The position numbers and the translations under genes are program-made. DNA of 64,000 nucleotides, from positions 209,972 to 273,971 of the forward strand of contig JAIOZL010000003.1 in assembly GCA_021740645.1 (NCBI GenBank), read 5' to 3'. Within the stretch, counting starts at the first letter, position 1. Every line of letters starts with the position of its first letter. The notes under the pieces were generated by a model. It did no database searches. It was not told the DNA's origin and saw nothing but the letters and a program-made list of their open reading frames with translations. This DNA comes from Bacteroidales bacterium (GTDB taxonomy: Bacteria > Bacteroidota > Bacteroidia > Bacteroidales > JAADJA01). Of the stretch, positions 9,211 to 20,026 are shown one piece after another.

Positions 9211-10047
9211 ATGACCATTGATCAAATCATACAACAGGCACTTATTGAGGATGTGGGAAACGGTGATCACACCTCTCTTGCCACAATTCCCGAAGATATA
9301 CAAGGCAGGGCTAAACTTGTGTTTAAACAAGACGGAATACTTGCCGGAGTGGATGTTGCAGAAAAAGTGTTTAAAACAGTAGACAAAAACACCGGGTTTC
9401 GCGCCTATAAAAAAGATGGGGACAGAATTGTCACCGGCGAAGTAGGGTTTGTGGTGGAAGGGAAAAAAATTTCACTTCTTACGGCCGAACGTCTGGCTTT
9501 AAATTTTCTTCAGAGAATGAGTGGTATAGCGACTTTTACAAACAGCCTGGTTGACAAGCTTAATGGTTTAAATACAAAGTTGCTTGACACCCGTAAAACA
9601 ACCCCCTTAATGAGGGAGCTGGAAAAGCATGCAGTAAAAATGGGGGGAGGGTTTAACCACCGAATGGGATTATATGACATGATCATGATCAAGGACAATC
9701 ATGTTGACTTTGCAGGAGGAATAAAAAATGCAATCGAGAAAACTAAAATGTACCTCCAAAACAACAACCTTGATCTTAAGATCGAAATAGAGGTCAGGAA
9801 TTTTCATGAACTGGAAGAAGTAATGCATAATGGAGGTATTGACCGAATTATGCTGGACAATTTTACGGTGTCGGATATGAAAAAAGCGGTTGAAATAATT
9901 GATAAGCAGTTTGAAACGGAAGCTTCAGGTGGAATTACAGAAATAAATATCAGGGATTATGCTGAAACAGGCGTGGATTATATTTCTGTGGGTGCATTAA
10001 CCCACCAGATCAGAAGCCTTGACATGAGTCTTTTAGCGCTATCCTGA
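9211..10047 (+). CDS. nadC: Nicotinate-nucleotide pyrophosphorylase (carboxylating)
   Basis: This 278-residue enzyme converts quinolinate and PRPP to nicotinate mononucleotide, CO2 and pyrophosphate in de novo NAD synthesis. Family motifs are clear: LIEDVGNGDHTS at the N-terminus, ERLALNFLQRMSGIAT (about 94-109), LDTRKTTP and RELEKHAVKMGGGFNHR (about 128-154), and MIKDNH. The C-terminal barrel ends with SVGALTHQ. Length is normal. It follows the DUF4783 gene by 6 nt. Confidence 0.97.
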   Translation: MTIDQIIQQALIEDVGNGDHTSLATIPEDIQGRAKLVFKQDGILAGVDVAEKVFKTVDKNTGFRAYKKDGDRIVTGEVGFVVEGKKISLLTAERLALNFLQRMSGIATFTNSLVDKLNGLNTKLLDTRKTTPLMRELEKHAVKMGGGFNHRMGLYDMIMIKDNHVDFAGGIKNAIEKTKMYLQNNNLDLKIEIEVRNFHELEEVMHNGGIDRIMLDNFTVSDMKKAVEIIDKQFETEASGGITEINIRDYAETGVDYISVGALTHQIRSLDMSLLALS

Positions 10048-10099
10048 ATTGAAGTTTAATTATAATTTTGCGCAAGCACAATCTGAATCAAAGAAATAA

Positions 10100-11017
10100 A
10101 TGGCATTTAACATCCTACGATATAAACTTGTACTTAAGCTTTTAAAGCTTAGCAAAAAAATAGTACTTCCTGGTTTTGACGGTTTACCACTTTATGATGT
10201 GGCCAAATTTTTCATCCAGGGGATTTTTAAAGGCAGCATCACTACCAGGGCATCATCCATATCCTTTAGTTTTTTTCTTGCCATATTCCCCATGATTATT
10301 GCATTTTTTACACTTATCCCCTTCGTCCCTATTGATAATTTCCAAAACATCCTTCTAAACTTCATCGAAAACATAACTCCTGACTCTACTGAGAAAGTGA
10401 TCCGAACCACGCTGATTGATATTATTGAAAGGCCCAGGGGGGGATTACTTTCACTGACCTTCTTCCTTGCGATTGTTTTTGCAACCAACGGATTTGACAG
10501 TATTATTGAGGCTTTTAACAGCACCTACCATTCTATTGAAACCCGCTCATGGTTTAAGCAAAAACTTGTTTCTTCCTTTTTATTTGTGATCATCAGCATC
10601 ATTATCATCATTTCCATTTCTTTAATAACGGGAGGTACTTCCTTGTTTAAATTTCTTGTCGACAAGAATATTTTGGGGGACTGGATTTCATTTTATCTTC
10701 TTGAGGCTATTAAGTGGATTGTGCTTATTGCCATGTTCTTTTTCACCATTTCCTTTATTTTTTACTTTGCTCCTGCAAGGGCAAGTAAATTCAGGTTCAT
10801 TTCCGCAGGATCTTCTCTGGCTACCTTCCTGGCAATTATAGCTTCCGTGGGATTTAATTATTATGTCCAAAATTTTTCAAGTTATAATGCCTTGTACGGG
10901 TCTATAGGTACTTTGCTCATCATTTTAATGTGGATTTATTTCAATTCAATTATCCTGTTAATTGGCTTTGAACTGAACGCCAGTATCCAGCATGCCGGAT
11001 TAGAAAAAAGTCATTAA
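10100..11017 (+). CDS. YihY/BrkB family inner-membrane protein
   Basis: This is a 305-residue integral membrane protein with about six hydrophobic helices. Family motifs are present: RASSISFSFFLAIFPMIIAFF (split over about 52-72), the NGFDSIIEAFN segment, the FAPARASKFRFISAGS loop and a C-terminal ALYGSIGTLLIILMWIYF-type helix. YihY proteins were once called ribonuclease BN by mistake; their transport or structural role is unresolved. A -7-like TAATTTTG at 10063-10070 precedes the start. Confidence 0.88.
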   Translation: MAFNILRYKLVLKLLKLSKKIVLPGFDGLPLYDVAKFFIQGIFKGSITTRASSISFSFFLAIFPMIIAFFTLIPFVPIDNFQNILLNFIENITPDSTEKVIRTTLIDIIERPRGGLLSLTFFLAIVFATNGFDSIIEAFNSTYHSIETRSWFKQKLVSSFLFVIISIIIIISISLITGGTSLFKFLVDKNILGDWISFYLLEAIKWIVLIAMFFFTISFIFYFAPARASKFRFISAGSSLATFLAIIASVGFNYYVQNFSSYNALYGSIGTLLIILMWIYFNSIILLIGFELNASIQHAGLEKSH

Positions 11018-11093
11018 TCCCAACCCCTGATATTACTCATTTTAATTCTGCCCAAACTACTTAATTTATTAATGAACAGTTAATTGATTAGGA

Positions 11094-11125
11094 TTGTTAT
11101 AAGGATAAAAAAATACGTATATTTG
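11094..11125 (+). promoter_or_regulatory. Predicted promoter of the surface-protein block
   Basis: TTG (11094-11096) is followed after 21 nt by TATATTTG (11118-11125). This gives a leader of about 130 nt before the ATG at 11263. The leader contains an 8-bp inverted repeat, CAACATAT (11190-11197) with ATATGTTG (11210-11217), and a 27-codon open frame (11139-11222) with no family likeness. Confidence 0.5.
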
Positions 11126-11262
11126 TCGGGGAAATAACATGGGAAATTTTACGCACAATGCTTGCAAAATACAGGCAACCTTTTACTTACAACATATGTC
11201 TTACATTTTATATGTTGACTGATTGTGCAACCCAAAAAAAAATAAATTAAAAATTGCCACTG

Positions 11263-14200
11263 ATGATACAATCCTACACAAAGAATGTTTCGTTTTTTTA
11301 TAAAAGTTTGTTAGGCATCTTTATACTGCTTAGCTGTACTGCTGTGAAGACTACTGCTCAGCTATTTATAGCACCTGGCCCGGATGTTACGCCGATGGAT
11401 ATGGTCGAAAATATTGTGGGCGATGGAATAATATTCGATAATGTCCAATTCCAGGGTGCTGATCCTATGCGTGGTATATTTACCAATGGTGCCACAACCA
11501 ATCTGGGGATCAATAGTGGTATCTTTTTGTGTTCAGGTTCAGGTTATCTGATACCAGGCCCTAACTACCAATCCAGTGCTGGATCAAATATGGGTTTACC
11601 CGGTCACCCCTCACTGGATAATATTACCACTTCTACAACTTACGATGCAGCGGTACTTTCATTTGATTTTGTTCCGGAATCTGACACCCTTCGATTTAAA
11701 TATGTTTTTGGTTCAGAAGAATACAATGAATACGTAAATTCCTCTTTTAACGACGTTTTCGGATATTTTGTAACTGGCCCAAATCCTGAAGGAGGAACAT
11801 ATAACGATAAAAATGTTGCTGTTGTCCCCGGAACTAATATTACAGTAACTATCAACAATGTGAACAATGGATGGTCTCCTTCGGGCGTGCCACCAACCGG
11901 ACCTTGTGAAAATTGTGATTATTATACGGATAATACCAACGGAGTTACCCTTGAATATGATGGAAAAACTACCGTAATGACAGCCTGGTTACTTGTAGTA
12001 CCCTGCGAGACTTACAGTATAAAAATCGGGGTTGCCGATGCCGGTGACCATATCTTTGATTCAGGCGTATTTATCAAGGAAAATAGTTTTGAAAGTCCAA
12101 AAATTGAAGTTGAAACCGATCCTTATCCGCAAGGTGTATCCGATAACATGATTGAAGGTTGTGTGGAAGCTGACATCATTTTTAAACTTCCCGATCCTGA
12201 TTATGCCCCGGTAACTGTATATTGGGACATGAGTGAAAGTACGGCCAACCCTGCTGCTTTTATCCCTGATGGCGGTGATTTTGAAGAAGAAATTCCCGAC
12301 TCACTTGTTTTTGAAATGGGACAAGATTCAGTAGCTATTCATGTGATACCGGTTTATGATGAACTTTTGGAAGGAATTGAAAACCTCAGGTTGATCATCA
12401 CCAATACCCTTGGATGTATTGTAAGATATGATACGGTCGACTTTATTATTTCTGATTATATCGCGATGGAGGATACAATAAGCCCACCTACGGTAATTTG
12501 CCAGGGGCAGTCCATCGATATCTGGGTCAATACATTTAACGGGATACCACCTTATACATTCGAATGGGAAGATATTCCGGAAAATAACGATACCATTACA
12601 GTAATGCCTCTTGAAACAACGACTTACTACGTTGAAATAACCGACATGTGCCTGGATTCCATCATTGACTCAACCACTGTAACGGTGTTCCCTTTGCCAG
12701 AACTGGATCTTGGGCCTGACACGGGCTACATGTGTAATGGCGACACTTTGGTATTAAGTGCCGGAGCCGGTTATCTGGGTTATTTCTGGCAGGATGGGTC
12801 GTCAGATACTGCCTTTGCAGTAGTAGAAGAAGGACTCTATTTTGTGACCGTTTTTGGTCCGGGTGGATGCGCAAGCTCTGACTCAGTATACGTGATTGAA
12901 ACTTTTATTGATATTGACCTGGGCTCGGATACCACAATATGTATAGGCGATTCTGTTGTCTTTGATCCGGGAGGTGGTTATCCTTCCTATGTATGGCAGG
13001 ATGGTACAGAAAATCAAACCTATATGGCAACACAAACAGGTACCTATTGGGTGGAAGTTTCGCTCGGGGCCTGCTCGGTTATCGACTCAGTTTATCTGTA
13101 TGTGGACGACCCGTCCATTGCACTTAGTCTGGGGGAAGACACTATAAAATGTATTGAAGATGCCATTACACTATCACCGGCATTCGGAATATTTAATTCC
13201 TATTTGTGGAATACAGGAGATACCACTATGTCGATTACTGTTACCCAGCCCGGAACATATACACTTAATGTAATAAGTGGTTGCGGTGAAGCGTCAGATG
13301 AGATCAGTGTATCCAACTACCCTTATCCAAATCCCGGACTGGGCGACGATCAGTACCTGTGTTTTGGACAATCCGCTTTTCTTGAAGCAAACTTTGGCTT
13401 TGCTACTTATCAGTGGCAGGATAATTCTACCCTGAATTTTTACACCGCATCTGAAACCGGCTATTATTATATCGATGTAGAGGATAGTCATGGTTGTTTT
13501 GGTACGGATACAGTTTATGTTGAGATTGGAGATATCGTTGACCTGGGAGAAGATTCACTTATCCTTTGTGAAGGCGAAACCATTACCTTAAATGCAGGTG
13601 CGGGTTTCGATACCTATGTTTGGGAATCAGGATCCAACAGCCAGACAATCGATGTTACCACCGGAGGCTTATACAAAGTTTTCGTGAGCTATGTATACGG
13701 ATGCCAGTCAGAGGATTCAGTTCTTATAGAACAATTCCCAATACCCGTTGCTGAAATTACTGGCGACAATGCCCTGTGTACAGGTGATACTGTATGGCTG
13801 AATGCCGGAATTGGCGATTACGAATATTTCTGGAACGGTGTACCTTCTAACGAGATGACTTATATGGTTTCAGGCGCTGAAAATGTGACCTTGAAAGTTT
13901 CCAATGTTTGCGGCGAAGACACGAAAGAATTTGAAGTGGTGGAACATGAACTACCTACCCCTGACCTCGGACTGGATATAGTCTTGTTCCCGGACGAAAG
14001 TGCGGAGTTTAATGCCGGCAACTATGAAACCTATACATGGTGGGGTAATGGTTCTGAGAACGGACAATATTACACCATCACCTTTAATGATATTTCCACT
14101 GCAAAAGATTCTGTGGTTGTTGAAGTCTTCGACGGTTTCTGCAAAAACTCCGATATCGTGTATATCGAAGTCTTTAAAGTAGAAGTACCTAATGCTATGA

Positions 14201-14460
14201 CCCCGAACGGCGACGGTGCCAACGATCGTTTTGAACCATTGCAGGAATTATCAGGAATTAATGATCATACTATGGTGGTATTCAACAGATGGGGCGAAAA
14301 AGTTTGGGAAAGTACTGATTTTGCGTCCGGTTGGGATGGAAAAAAGGATGGGAAATACGTAGCTGACGGAACTTATTTCTGGATACTGGATGTATATTAT
14401 GGCCCCGGAAATACGAAGAAAGTTTACAAAGGAACCTTAACTGTTTTAGGTTCCAATTAA
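11263..14460 (+). CDS. Large adhesin-like protein with choice-of-anchor L domain and type B T9SS signal
   Basis: The protein has about 1065 residues from the ATG at 11263; an in-frame TTG at 11254 is less likely. A signal peptide (about 1-33) is followed by a choice-of-anchor L domain (about 38-270, with FKYVFGSEEYNEYVN). A Calx-beta-like segment comes next. At least six, perhaps seven, Ig/PKD-like repeats of about 75 residues run from about 480 to 980, each opening with a form of LG-x-D-x-x-x-C and holding a central Y-x-W-x-x-G. The C-terminus is the gliding-motility (CHU_C, type B) signal with VPNAMTPNGDGANDRFEP. It is probably secreted by T9SS to the cell surface for adhesion. It heads the block that includes the PorP/SprF-like gene. 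Confidence 0.85.
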   Translation: MIQSYTKNVSFFYKSLLGIFILLSCTAVKTTAQLFIAPGPDVTPMDMVENIVGDGIIFDNVQFQGADPMRGIFTNGATTNLGINSGIFLCSGSGYLIPGPNYQSSAGSNMGLPGHPSLDNITTSTTYDAAVLSFDFVPESDTLRFKYVFGSEEYNEYVNSSFNDVFGYFVTGPNPEGGTYNDKNVAVVPGTNITVTINNVNNGWSPSGVPPTGPCENCDYYTDNTNGVTLEYDGKTTVMTAWLLVVPCETYSIKIGVADAGDHIFDSGVFIKENSFESPKIEVETDPYPQGVSDNMIEGCVEADIIFKLPDPDYAPVTVYWDMSESTANPAAFIPDGGDFEEEIPDSLVFEMGQDSVAIHVIPVYDELLEGIENLRLIITNTLGCIVRYDTVDFIISDYIAMEDTISPPTVICQGQSIDIWVNTFNGIPPYTFEWEDIPENNDTITVMPLETTTYYVEITDMCLDSIIDSTTVTVFPLPELDLGPDTGYMCNGDTLVLSAGAGYLGYFWQDGSSDTAFAVVEEGLYFVTVFGPGGCASSDSVYVIETFIDIDLGSDTTICIGDSVVFDPGGGYPSYVWQDGTENQTYMATQTGTYWVEVSLGACSVIDSVYLYVDDPSIALSLGEDTIKCIEDAITLSPAFGIFNSYLWNTGDTTMSITVTQPGTYTLNVISGCGEASDEISVSNYPYPNPGLGDDQYLCFGQSAFLEANFGFATYQWQDNSTLNFYTASETGYYYIDVEDSHGCFGTDTVYVEIGDIVDLGEDSLILCEGETITLNAGAGFDTYVWESGSNSQTIDVTTGGLYKVFVSYVYGCQSEDSVLIEQFPIPVAEITGDNALCTGDTVWLNAGIGDYEYFWNGVPSNEMTYMVSGAENVTLKVSNVCGEDTKEFEVVEHELPTPDLGLDIVLFPDESAEFNAGNYETYTWWGNGSENGQYYTITFNDISTAKDSVVVEVFDGFCKNSDIVYIEVFKVEVPNAMTPNGDGANDRFEPLQELSGINDHTMVVFNRWGEKVWESTDFASGWDGKKDGKYVADGTYFWILDVYYGPGNTKKVYKGTLTVLGSN

Positions 14461-14497
14461 AAATTCGTTTTCAACGTTTTTAATTGATTACTTGAAT

Positions 14498-17400
14498 ATG
14501 AAAAAACTACAACGGTTTATTATTTTTGCTTTTCTGTTTTCCTTTCTCAGTGTAAGTGCTGAAGATTATTTTTGGTTTGGAGGCCAGGGTCTCTGGTCGG
14601 ACTTAAATAGCTGGCGAACGAGTGTTGGGTTGATCCCTCTTACACCTCCTGATGAAGAGGATAATGTAATTTTTAATGCCAATTCATTTACCACTGAGTA
14701 TGATACCGTGTTTATTAATGCGAATAATCCCGTTTGTAAAAACCTGGTATTTACAAATCTTAGTTTTCCTGTAGTACTTGCTGGTGGAACAGGGAACTCG
14801 TCTTTTAAAATATTTGGATCCGTTACCCTCCATCCGATGGTCATTAATAACTATTATGGAGCCATCCGTTTTGAATCAAACCAGCCGGGCAATACCGTAA
14901 CCTGTGCCGGGAGCAAATTTTCAGGAAGCGTTTATTTTGAAGGTTCCGGGGAATATATTATCCAGGATACCTTATTTGTTTATGACTCAACCGACTGGAT
15001 GTCTGTAATTTTTGATGATAGTACCACAAGTTTTACTCCTCCCATTATTTTTCACACCAACGGAACATTAAATACAAACTCACAAACAGTAATCAGCCGG
15101 GGGTTTAGAACGGATGGAAGTTTCCCCAGGGTACTCATTGTTGATAATTCAGACTTTTATATCGACGGCAACTGGTACTGTAAAAATACACCGCTTGATC
15201 TAAGCTCTGAGAACCTCGACATTATCATTCGCGGGAAAATAGAAAACCTGAACGGCGAAACCATTTTTATAAATGATATTACTTTTTTACCTCAACTCGG
15301 TATTCCGAATGCCGGGTTTAAAGGAAATATTATTGAAAATACAGGGGTAAGGACAGATGTGAGAAAGATTCATTTTTTGAGCAGTGGTAAGATAGATGGG
15401 CTAAAGCAATTTAATAACCCTGGATTTTTTACCATCGATACGGTTATTTGGGAAGGGGGCTTTGACCTGGAAACGGGAGCACTGATCCCCTGTGAATTCA
15501 GGGCTAATGAAAGTGATGTACACTATTCGCAGGTAAAAGTAGCGCCGGGTATTTTTCTTCAAAATCAATCCTACTTTCACCGGGCTGACTTTGACGGAGC
15601 ATATGGGGAATTTACAAGTAAAATCAACAACTCTATCGACAGCTTGATGTTTAATAATCCTTTTGCCTATGGAAGGCTTGGTGGAGTAAACACAATTAAT
15701 AATTTACTTTTTTACGCCTATGAAGGCACCATTGCCGCTGGCAAAGAAAAATTTAATACAGTAAACCGTTTGGTTTTTAGCAATGATGGGAATTTTTTAG
15801 GGAATAATTTTATTGACTCTCTGCAGCTAACCACTGGCCACTGGTATCGTATGCACGCCGATTCATTGATCCATCCCGGCAGCATCCATACGAATGCCTT
15901 TATCCAAACCATTGACTATATTGAAGTTGGGGGTGAATGTGGAGATGGGGTATGCATTATCTCATCTGATAATATTGGCACACAAGCCATCATGAATTAT
16001 ACTGGCGGCACTTACCCCAGCGAATACCTGCAAATAAGGGATATTTTTAATATGGGCGATGATTTCACCATCATCCATGGGATAGATGCCGGTAACAACA
16101 ATGATAAATTTATCTTTACCGAAGATGATGCTCGTAATTTATTTTGGGTTGGTGGAAACGGATACTGGAACGAAACAGCTCACTGGTCACTTACCGACGG
16201 AGGTCCTGGTGGTGAATGCCCACCTACCCTGAGGGATAATATTAAGTTTACCCTCAACTCAGGCTTTAACGCTGATCCGGATTTAGACCCTGATACCGTA
16301 TACACCGAAAATAAGCATGTATGGTTTAACGACATGGAATGGGAGGATGGATTTCCTGTCCCTCCGGTTTTATTAGGCTATGGAGATACTTATATGCATT
16401 GTTGGGGCAACTTTAAATTCAGCCCTGATATGGAAAACCTCTTTTTCGGGCAACATTATTTTGAATCACAAGATGAATTAAATTGGAAAACTCTGGACTT
16501 TACCCACATGAATGGCCCCTCACTGAATTACAGAACACTTTTTTCAGGCCTGGGAGGCAAATGGCGGCTCGAATCCGATTTTTATAACCTGGCCGATACG
16601 GTGAAGCTAGTCGCCGGTCATCTCGAAATGACAGACAAACTAATGGGAGCAAGATGGTTTACAGCAACGGATACACTCGTAAAAGGCTTATACTTGCTTG
16701 GAAGCACACGCGTCGAAATTCATGCGGCAGGTGACTATGGCTGGGTATTCTGGTCGTACGATGTCATGAGCGAAGAACCGAACACCTTTTTTGAAATGGG
16801 GCCTAAAAACTCCATTATTGTCATGTTAGGGGATATTCCTCCCCCACAACCCGGAGCCCCTTATGGCCCTTGCCACTTCCGTTCGTGGGGCGATAGCATT
16901 ATTTACAATAACATTCAATTTCACACTCCGGAACAATTGACTTTTCCCGGAGCAGTCAATTCCATTATGCAAAGTGATGCCAAAAATGGTTTCGACCGGG
17001 TGGACTATTATTGTTTGAAAGGCCAAACTGTGGGTGCAGGTTATATCGATACGCTGCGATACCGCTATTTAGGTGGGGGAATAGGTGCTGACAGTTGTAT
17101 GTTGACTTCGAATATGTACGATATCAATGTGGCTCTTGCTGAAGCAAGTGGAATAACGGTATCTGGTAATCACAGCATTGACACCTTAATATTTAACCAG
17201 GACGGCTTGCTGGAAGGAGGAAATCAAATCAGGAAATACATGGAAGGACAGGAATATTGCCGGATAAAACTATTAAATACAATAGAAGAATGTGTATTAC
17301 TTGACAATGGGGAGATATCAGGGAAAAATACCTTTTTCCGGTTAAAGTTATCCCCTGACAAACGTTATTTATTTGGTCACCAGGTAGGAGAAATGGATAC

Positions 17401-20026
17401 TACAGTGATTGTAAACGATTGGGATGTGAATGGCTATTGCGACCAACCCATACGCTTGCAGTCTGACTCGATTGGTACGAATGCACAGATCATGTATTTT
17501 GCTCTTGATCCGACTTATCCCGACTTTACAGTGAATAATGCCTCATTGAGGGATATTATGATGCTTGATGCCAATGGCGGAGGAAGTTATTATGCCAATA
17601 ATTCTGTTGATTTGGGTAATAATTCCACCAACTGGGAATTTATTGGTAATTCAGGAAATACCTATTATTGGATTGGTAGCACGGGTTATTGGGGCGATTT
17701 CTCTAACTGGTCATATACCAGTGGTGGGCCGCCTCTTTCTGAAGAGTGTACTCCAAAGGAAAACAATACCGTAGTATTTGATGATAATTCTTTTTCCAGC
17801 GCTAATGATACTGTTACAATTGCGGTATCCAATGCTTATTGCTATAATATGTACTGGGTTCATAACCCGGCAAACTTCACCCCAACTTTTATGGGAAGTG
17901 ATACTACCTTATTATTCGTGTATGGGAGTATAGAGCTTAATGAGAGTATGGATTATAAATATTATGGCATTATCCATTTCGACCAGATTCTGGGTGATCC
18001 GGAAGAAAACTACCTTTTCTCCAAAGGCAATGAATTGCAAAATGGAATTGTACTGGAAGGAATTGGCGACAATGTAAGACTTGAGGATGATTTATTCATT
18101 ACAGATACGCTTACCGGTTATGTAATTCTTGAGCACGGGAATTTTGATTTGAATCAAAAAGTAATGGATGTGCCCGGGTTTAACTCCATTTATAAAAATC
18201 CGAGGGGACTGGATATTTCCGGTGCAGAGGTTCATGTGAGGGATAATGAAAACAGAAGCTGGTGGTTGGATGCTTCAAACCTAAGTTTTATGGGAGATGA
18301 TTCTGAAATCCATATTGATGGGGAATCAGGAACCATGCTTACACAAAAAACCGGGACAGCTGGATTAACCTATCACGATGTATATATGAACAAGCCCACC
18401 GACTCTATTGCTAACATTTTTGGTAAGGTTAGCTATAACCGGGTGGTTGGAAACAGAAACAGCGGGGTATTAACCAGTGAAACAGAAGATGCTTCCGGAA
18501 CTTTTGCTGCAGATAGTGTGGAAATGAAAGGAAATGGCTGTTGGATCGCTGGAAATTCAGAAACCAACGTGATAATATTTACAGGGAATTCGGGTGTTAT
18601 TTATAAAAACCACACCGTGAATGATTGTTATTTTTATGCTCCTGGTCAAATTACTGCTACACCTACTACCACGAATACTTTCCAGAAATGTGAATTTTAT
18701 TCGAGTGGTACCTTCCTTGGCAAAAATGAATTTAACTATTTATACCTGTATGCCGGAATTGCAGAAGAAGGCACCAATGGAGTGGGTAACACCTATGATT
18801 TCCAGGCAGGAATAGAGCAAATAATTTATGATTCACTTTTCTTACGGGGGAATCAATGTGCCCGAATTTCTATCAATGCTATTCAGGGCTCAGGCGAGGC
18901 ATTCATCCGGAAAGATTTTGGAAATGATATTCAATGTGATTTCCTTATCATTAATCGGGTGGGTTTTGTTGGCCAGGAAGCAGAATGTTATGCCGGACAA
19001 TTCACCATTGAACCGGTACCCCCTCCTACAGGTTGGATTTTTGGAAACCTGTCGGAATATGTTTATGGCTTCCAGGGTGAAGAAGCTTATTTCTGTGAAG
19101 GCGATTATATCACCTTAAATGCAGGTAGTTTTAACGGGGACCCCTTTACCGAGTATTACTGGAATTACAGCCAGTATCCTGAAGGGCCAACCTATATAAC
19201 CAATACTACAGATCCTGTACATATTCTTGTAAAATACTTTGAGGGTTGCTATGTAGAAGATGTGATTTATCCGAGTTTCGATGAAGCTCCCCAGGTGACT
19301 ATTGAAGAAGGGCCATTCTGTGAAGGAGATCCCATTCACGTTACAATTAACCCTTCAGATAATGATTACAGTTATGAATGGTTTAACCAGGACGATACCC
19401 CCATCATAATTTCAAAAGTTGGGTATACAGGTGATATATGGGTTAAAGTGAAAGATTTATCGGGCCCGGCAGGATGTGTGGGTACAGGTACTGAAAACAT
19501 TTTAGTAAAACCCTATCCTGATCCCGAAGCAGAATTAGGTGATGACATATGGCTAAAGTATGGTGAATCCACTTTACTGGATGCCGGTGAAGGGACTATA
19601 TATGCATGGACAGCCGATGATGCTTCCGTTATAATTAACCCCGACGACCAGCAAGTAATTGAGGCCCCCTGGACTGAAGAACCGGTAGAATATACGGTGG
19701 ATGTTGATTTGGAGGGCTGTGAAAAATCCGGTTCCATTATTGTAAATGGCTGGCCTTATAGCTCAATGGGTGTGCCTACAGCGTTTGCACCCCAGGGTGA
19801 AAATAAGGTGCTGTACGTGAAAGGGAGCGGCTTTGCTGAACTCGATTTCAGGGTTTATAACCGATATGGTGATTTAATGTTTGAGACCAACGATATTGAC
19901 GTAGGATGGGATGGTACCTATAACGGCAAACCACAGGAAATGGATGTGTACACTTATTATATTAAAGTGGTTTATCAGGACCATGGCGTAGCGGAAGAAA
20001 CGGGAAATATTACATTGATCAGGTAG
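14498..20026 (+). CDS. Giant modular surface protein with type B T9SS signal
   Basis: The protein has 1842 residues from the ATG at 14498; a TTG two codons upstream is an alternative. The signal peptide ends at about residue 23. Three modules of about 500 residues start near residues 26, 546 and 1054, each opening with a (F/Y)WxGxxGxWxDxxxW motif and a later DN(V/I)xF(D/N/T) strand. The region from about 1530 has Ig-like strands, and the C-terminus (GVPTAFAPQGENKV ... NRYGDLMFET ... GWDGTYNGKP) is a gliding-motility type B signal. No enzyme motif is seen, so an adhesive or structural surface role is likely. Its stop is directly followed by the ATG of the PorP/SprF gene. Confidence 0.8.
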   Translation: MKKLQRFIIFAFLFSFLSVSAEDYFWFGGQGLWSDLNSWRTSVGLIPLTPPDEEDNVIFNANSFTTEYDTVFINANNPVCKNLVFTNLSFPVVLAGGTGNSSFKIFGSVTLHPMVINNYYGAIRFESNQPGNTVTCAGSKFSGSVYFEGSGEYIIQDTLFVYDSTDWMSVIFDDSTTSFTPPIIFHTNGTLNTNSQTVISRGFRTDGSFPRVLIVDNSDFYIDGNWYCKNTPLDLSSENLDIIIRGKIENLNGETIFINDITFLPQLGIPNAGFKGNIIENTGVRTDVRKIHFLSSGKIDGLKQFNNPGFFTIDTVIWEGGFDLETGALIPCEFRANESDVHYSQVKVAPGIFLQNQSYFHRADFDGAYGEFTSKINNSIDSLMFNNPFAYGRLGGVNTINNLLFYAYEGTIAAGKEKFNTVNRLVFSNDGNFLGNNFIDSLQLTTGHWYRMHADSLIHPGSIHTNAFIQTIDYIEVGGECGDGVCIISSDNIGTQAIMNYTGGTYPSEYLQIRDIFNMGDDFTIIHGIDAGNNNDKFIFTEDDARNLFWVGGNGYWNETAHWSLTDGGPGGECPPTLRDNIKFTLNSGFNADPDLDPDTVYTENKHVWFNDMEWEDGFPVPPVLLGYGDTYMHCWGNFKFSPDMENLFFGQHYFESQDELNWKTLDFTHMNGPSLNYRTLFSGLGGKWRLESDFYNLADTVKLVAGHLEMTDKLMGARWFTATDTLVKGLYLLGSTRVEIHAAGDYGWVFWSYDVMSEEPNTFFEMGPKNSIIVMLGDIPPPQPGAPYGPCHFRSWGDSIIYNNIQFHTPEQLTFPGAVNSIMQSDAKNGFDRVDYYCLKGQTVGAGYIDTLRYRYLGGGIGADSCMLTSNMYDINVALAEASGITVSGNHSIDTLIFNQDGLLEGGNQIRKYMEGQEYCRIKLLNTIEECVLLDNGEISGKNTFFRLKLSPDKRYLFGHQVGEMDTTVIVNDWDVNGYCDQPIRLQSDSIGTNAQIMYFALDPTYPDFTVNNASLRDIMMLDANGGGSYYANNSVDLGNNSTNWEFIGNSGNTYYWIGSTGYWGDFSNWSYTSGGPPLSEECTPKENNTVVFDDNSFSSANDTVTIAVSNAYCYNMYWVHNPANFTPTFMGSDTTLLFVYGSIELNESMDYKYYGIIHFDQILGDPEENYLFSKGNELQNGIVLEGIGDNVRLEDDLFITDTLTGYVILEHGNFDLNQKVMDVPGFNSIYKNPRGLDISGAEVHVRDNENRSWWLDASNLSFMGDDSEIHIDGESGTMLTQKTGTAGLTYHDVYMNKPTDSIANIFGKVSYNRVVGNRNSGVLTSETEDASGTFAADSVEMKGNGCWIAGNSETNVIIFTGNSGVIYKNHTVNDCYFYAPGQITATPTTTNTFQKCEFYSSGTFLGKNEFNYLYLYAGIAEEGTNGVGNTYDFQAGIEQIIYDSLFLRGNQCARISINAIQGSGEAFIRKDFGNDIQCDFLIINRVGFVGQEAECYAGQFTIEPVPPPTGWIFGNLSEYVYGFQGEEAYFCEGDYITLNAGSFNGDPFTEYYWNYSQYPEGPTYITNTTDPVHILVKYFEGCYVEDVIYPSFDEAPQVTIEEGPFCEGDPIHVTINPSDNDYSYEWFNQDDTPIIISKVGYTGDIWVKVKDLSGPAGCVGTGTENILVKPYPDPEAELGDDIWLKYGESTLLDAGEGTIYAWTADDASVIINPDDQQVIEAPWTEEPVEYTVDVDLEGCEKSGSIIVNGWPYSSMGVPTAFAPQGENKVLYVKGSGFAELDFRVYNRYGDLMFETNDIDVGWDGTYNGKPQEMDVYTYYIKVVYQDHGVAEETGNITLIR

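Noticed and set aside
11139..11222. 27-codon open frame in the leader of the surface-protein block
   Set aside because: No family likeness, rare codons and no clear ribosome site. It is noted as part of the leader but not called a gene.
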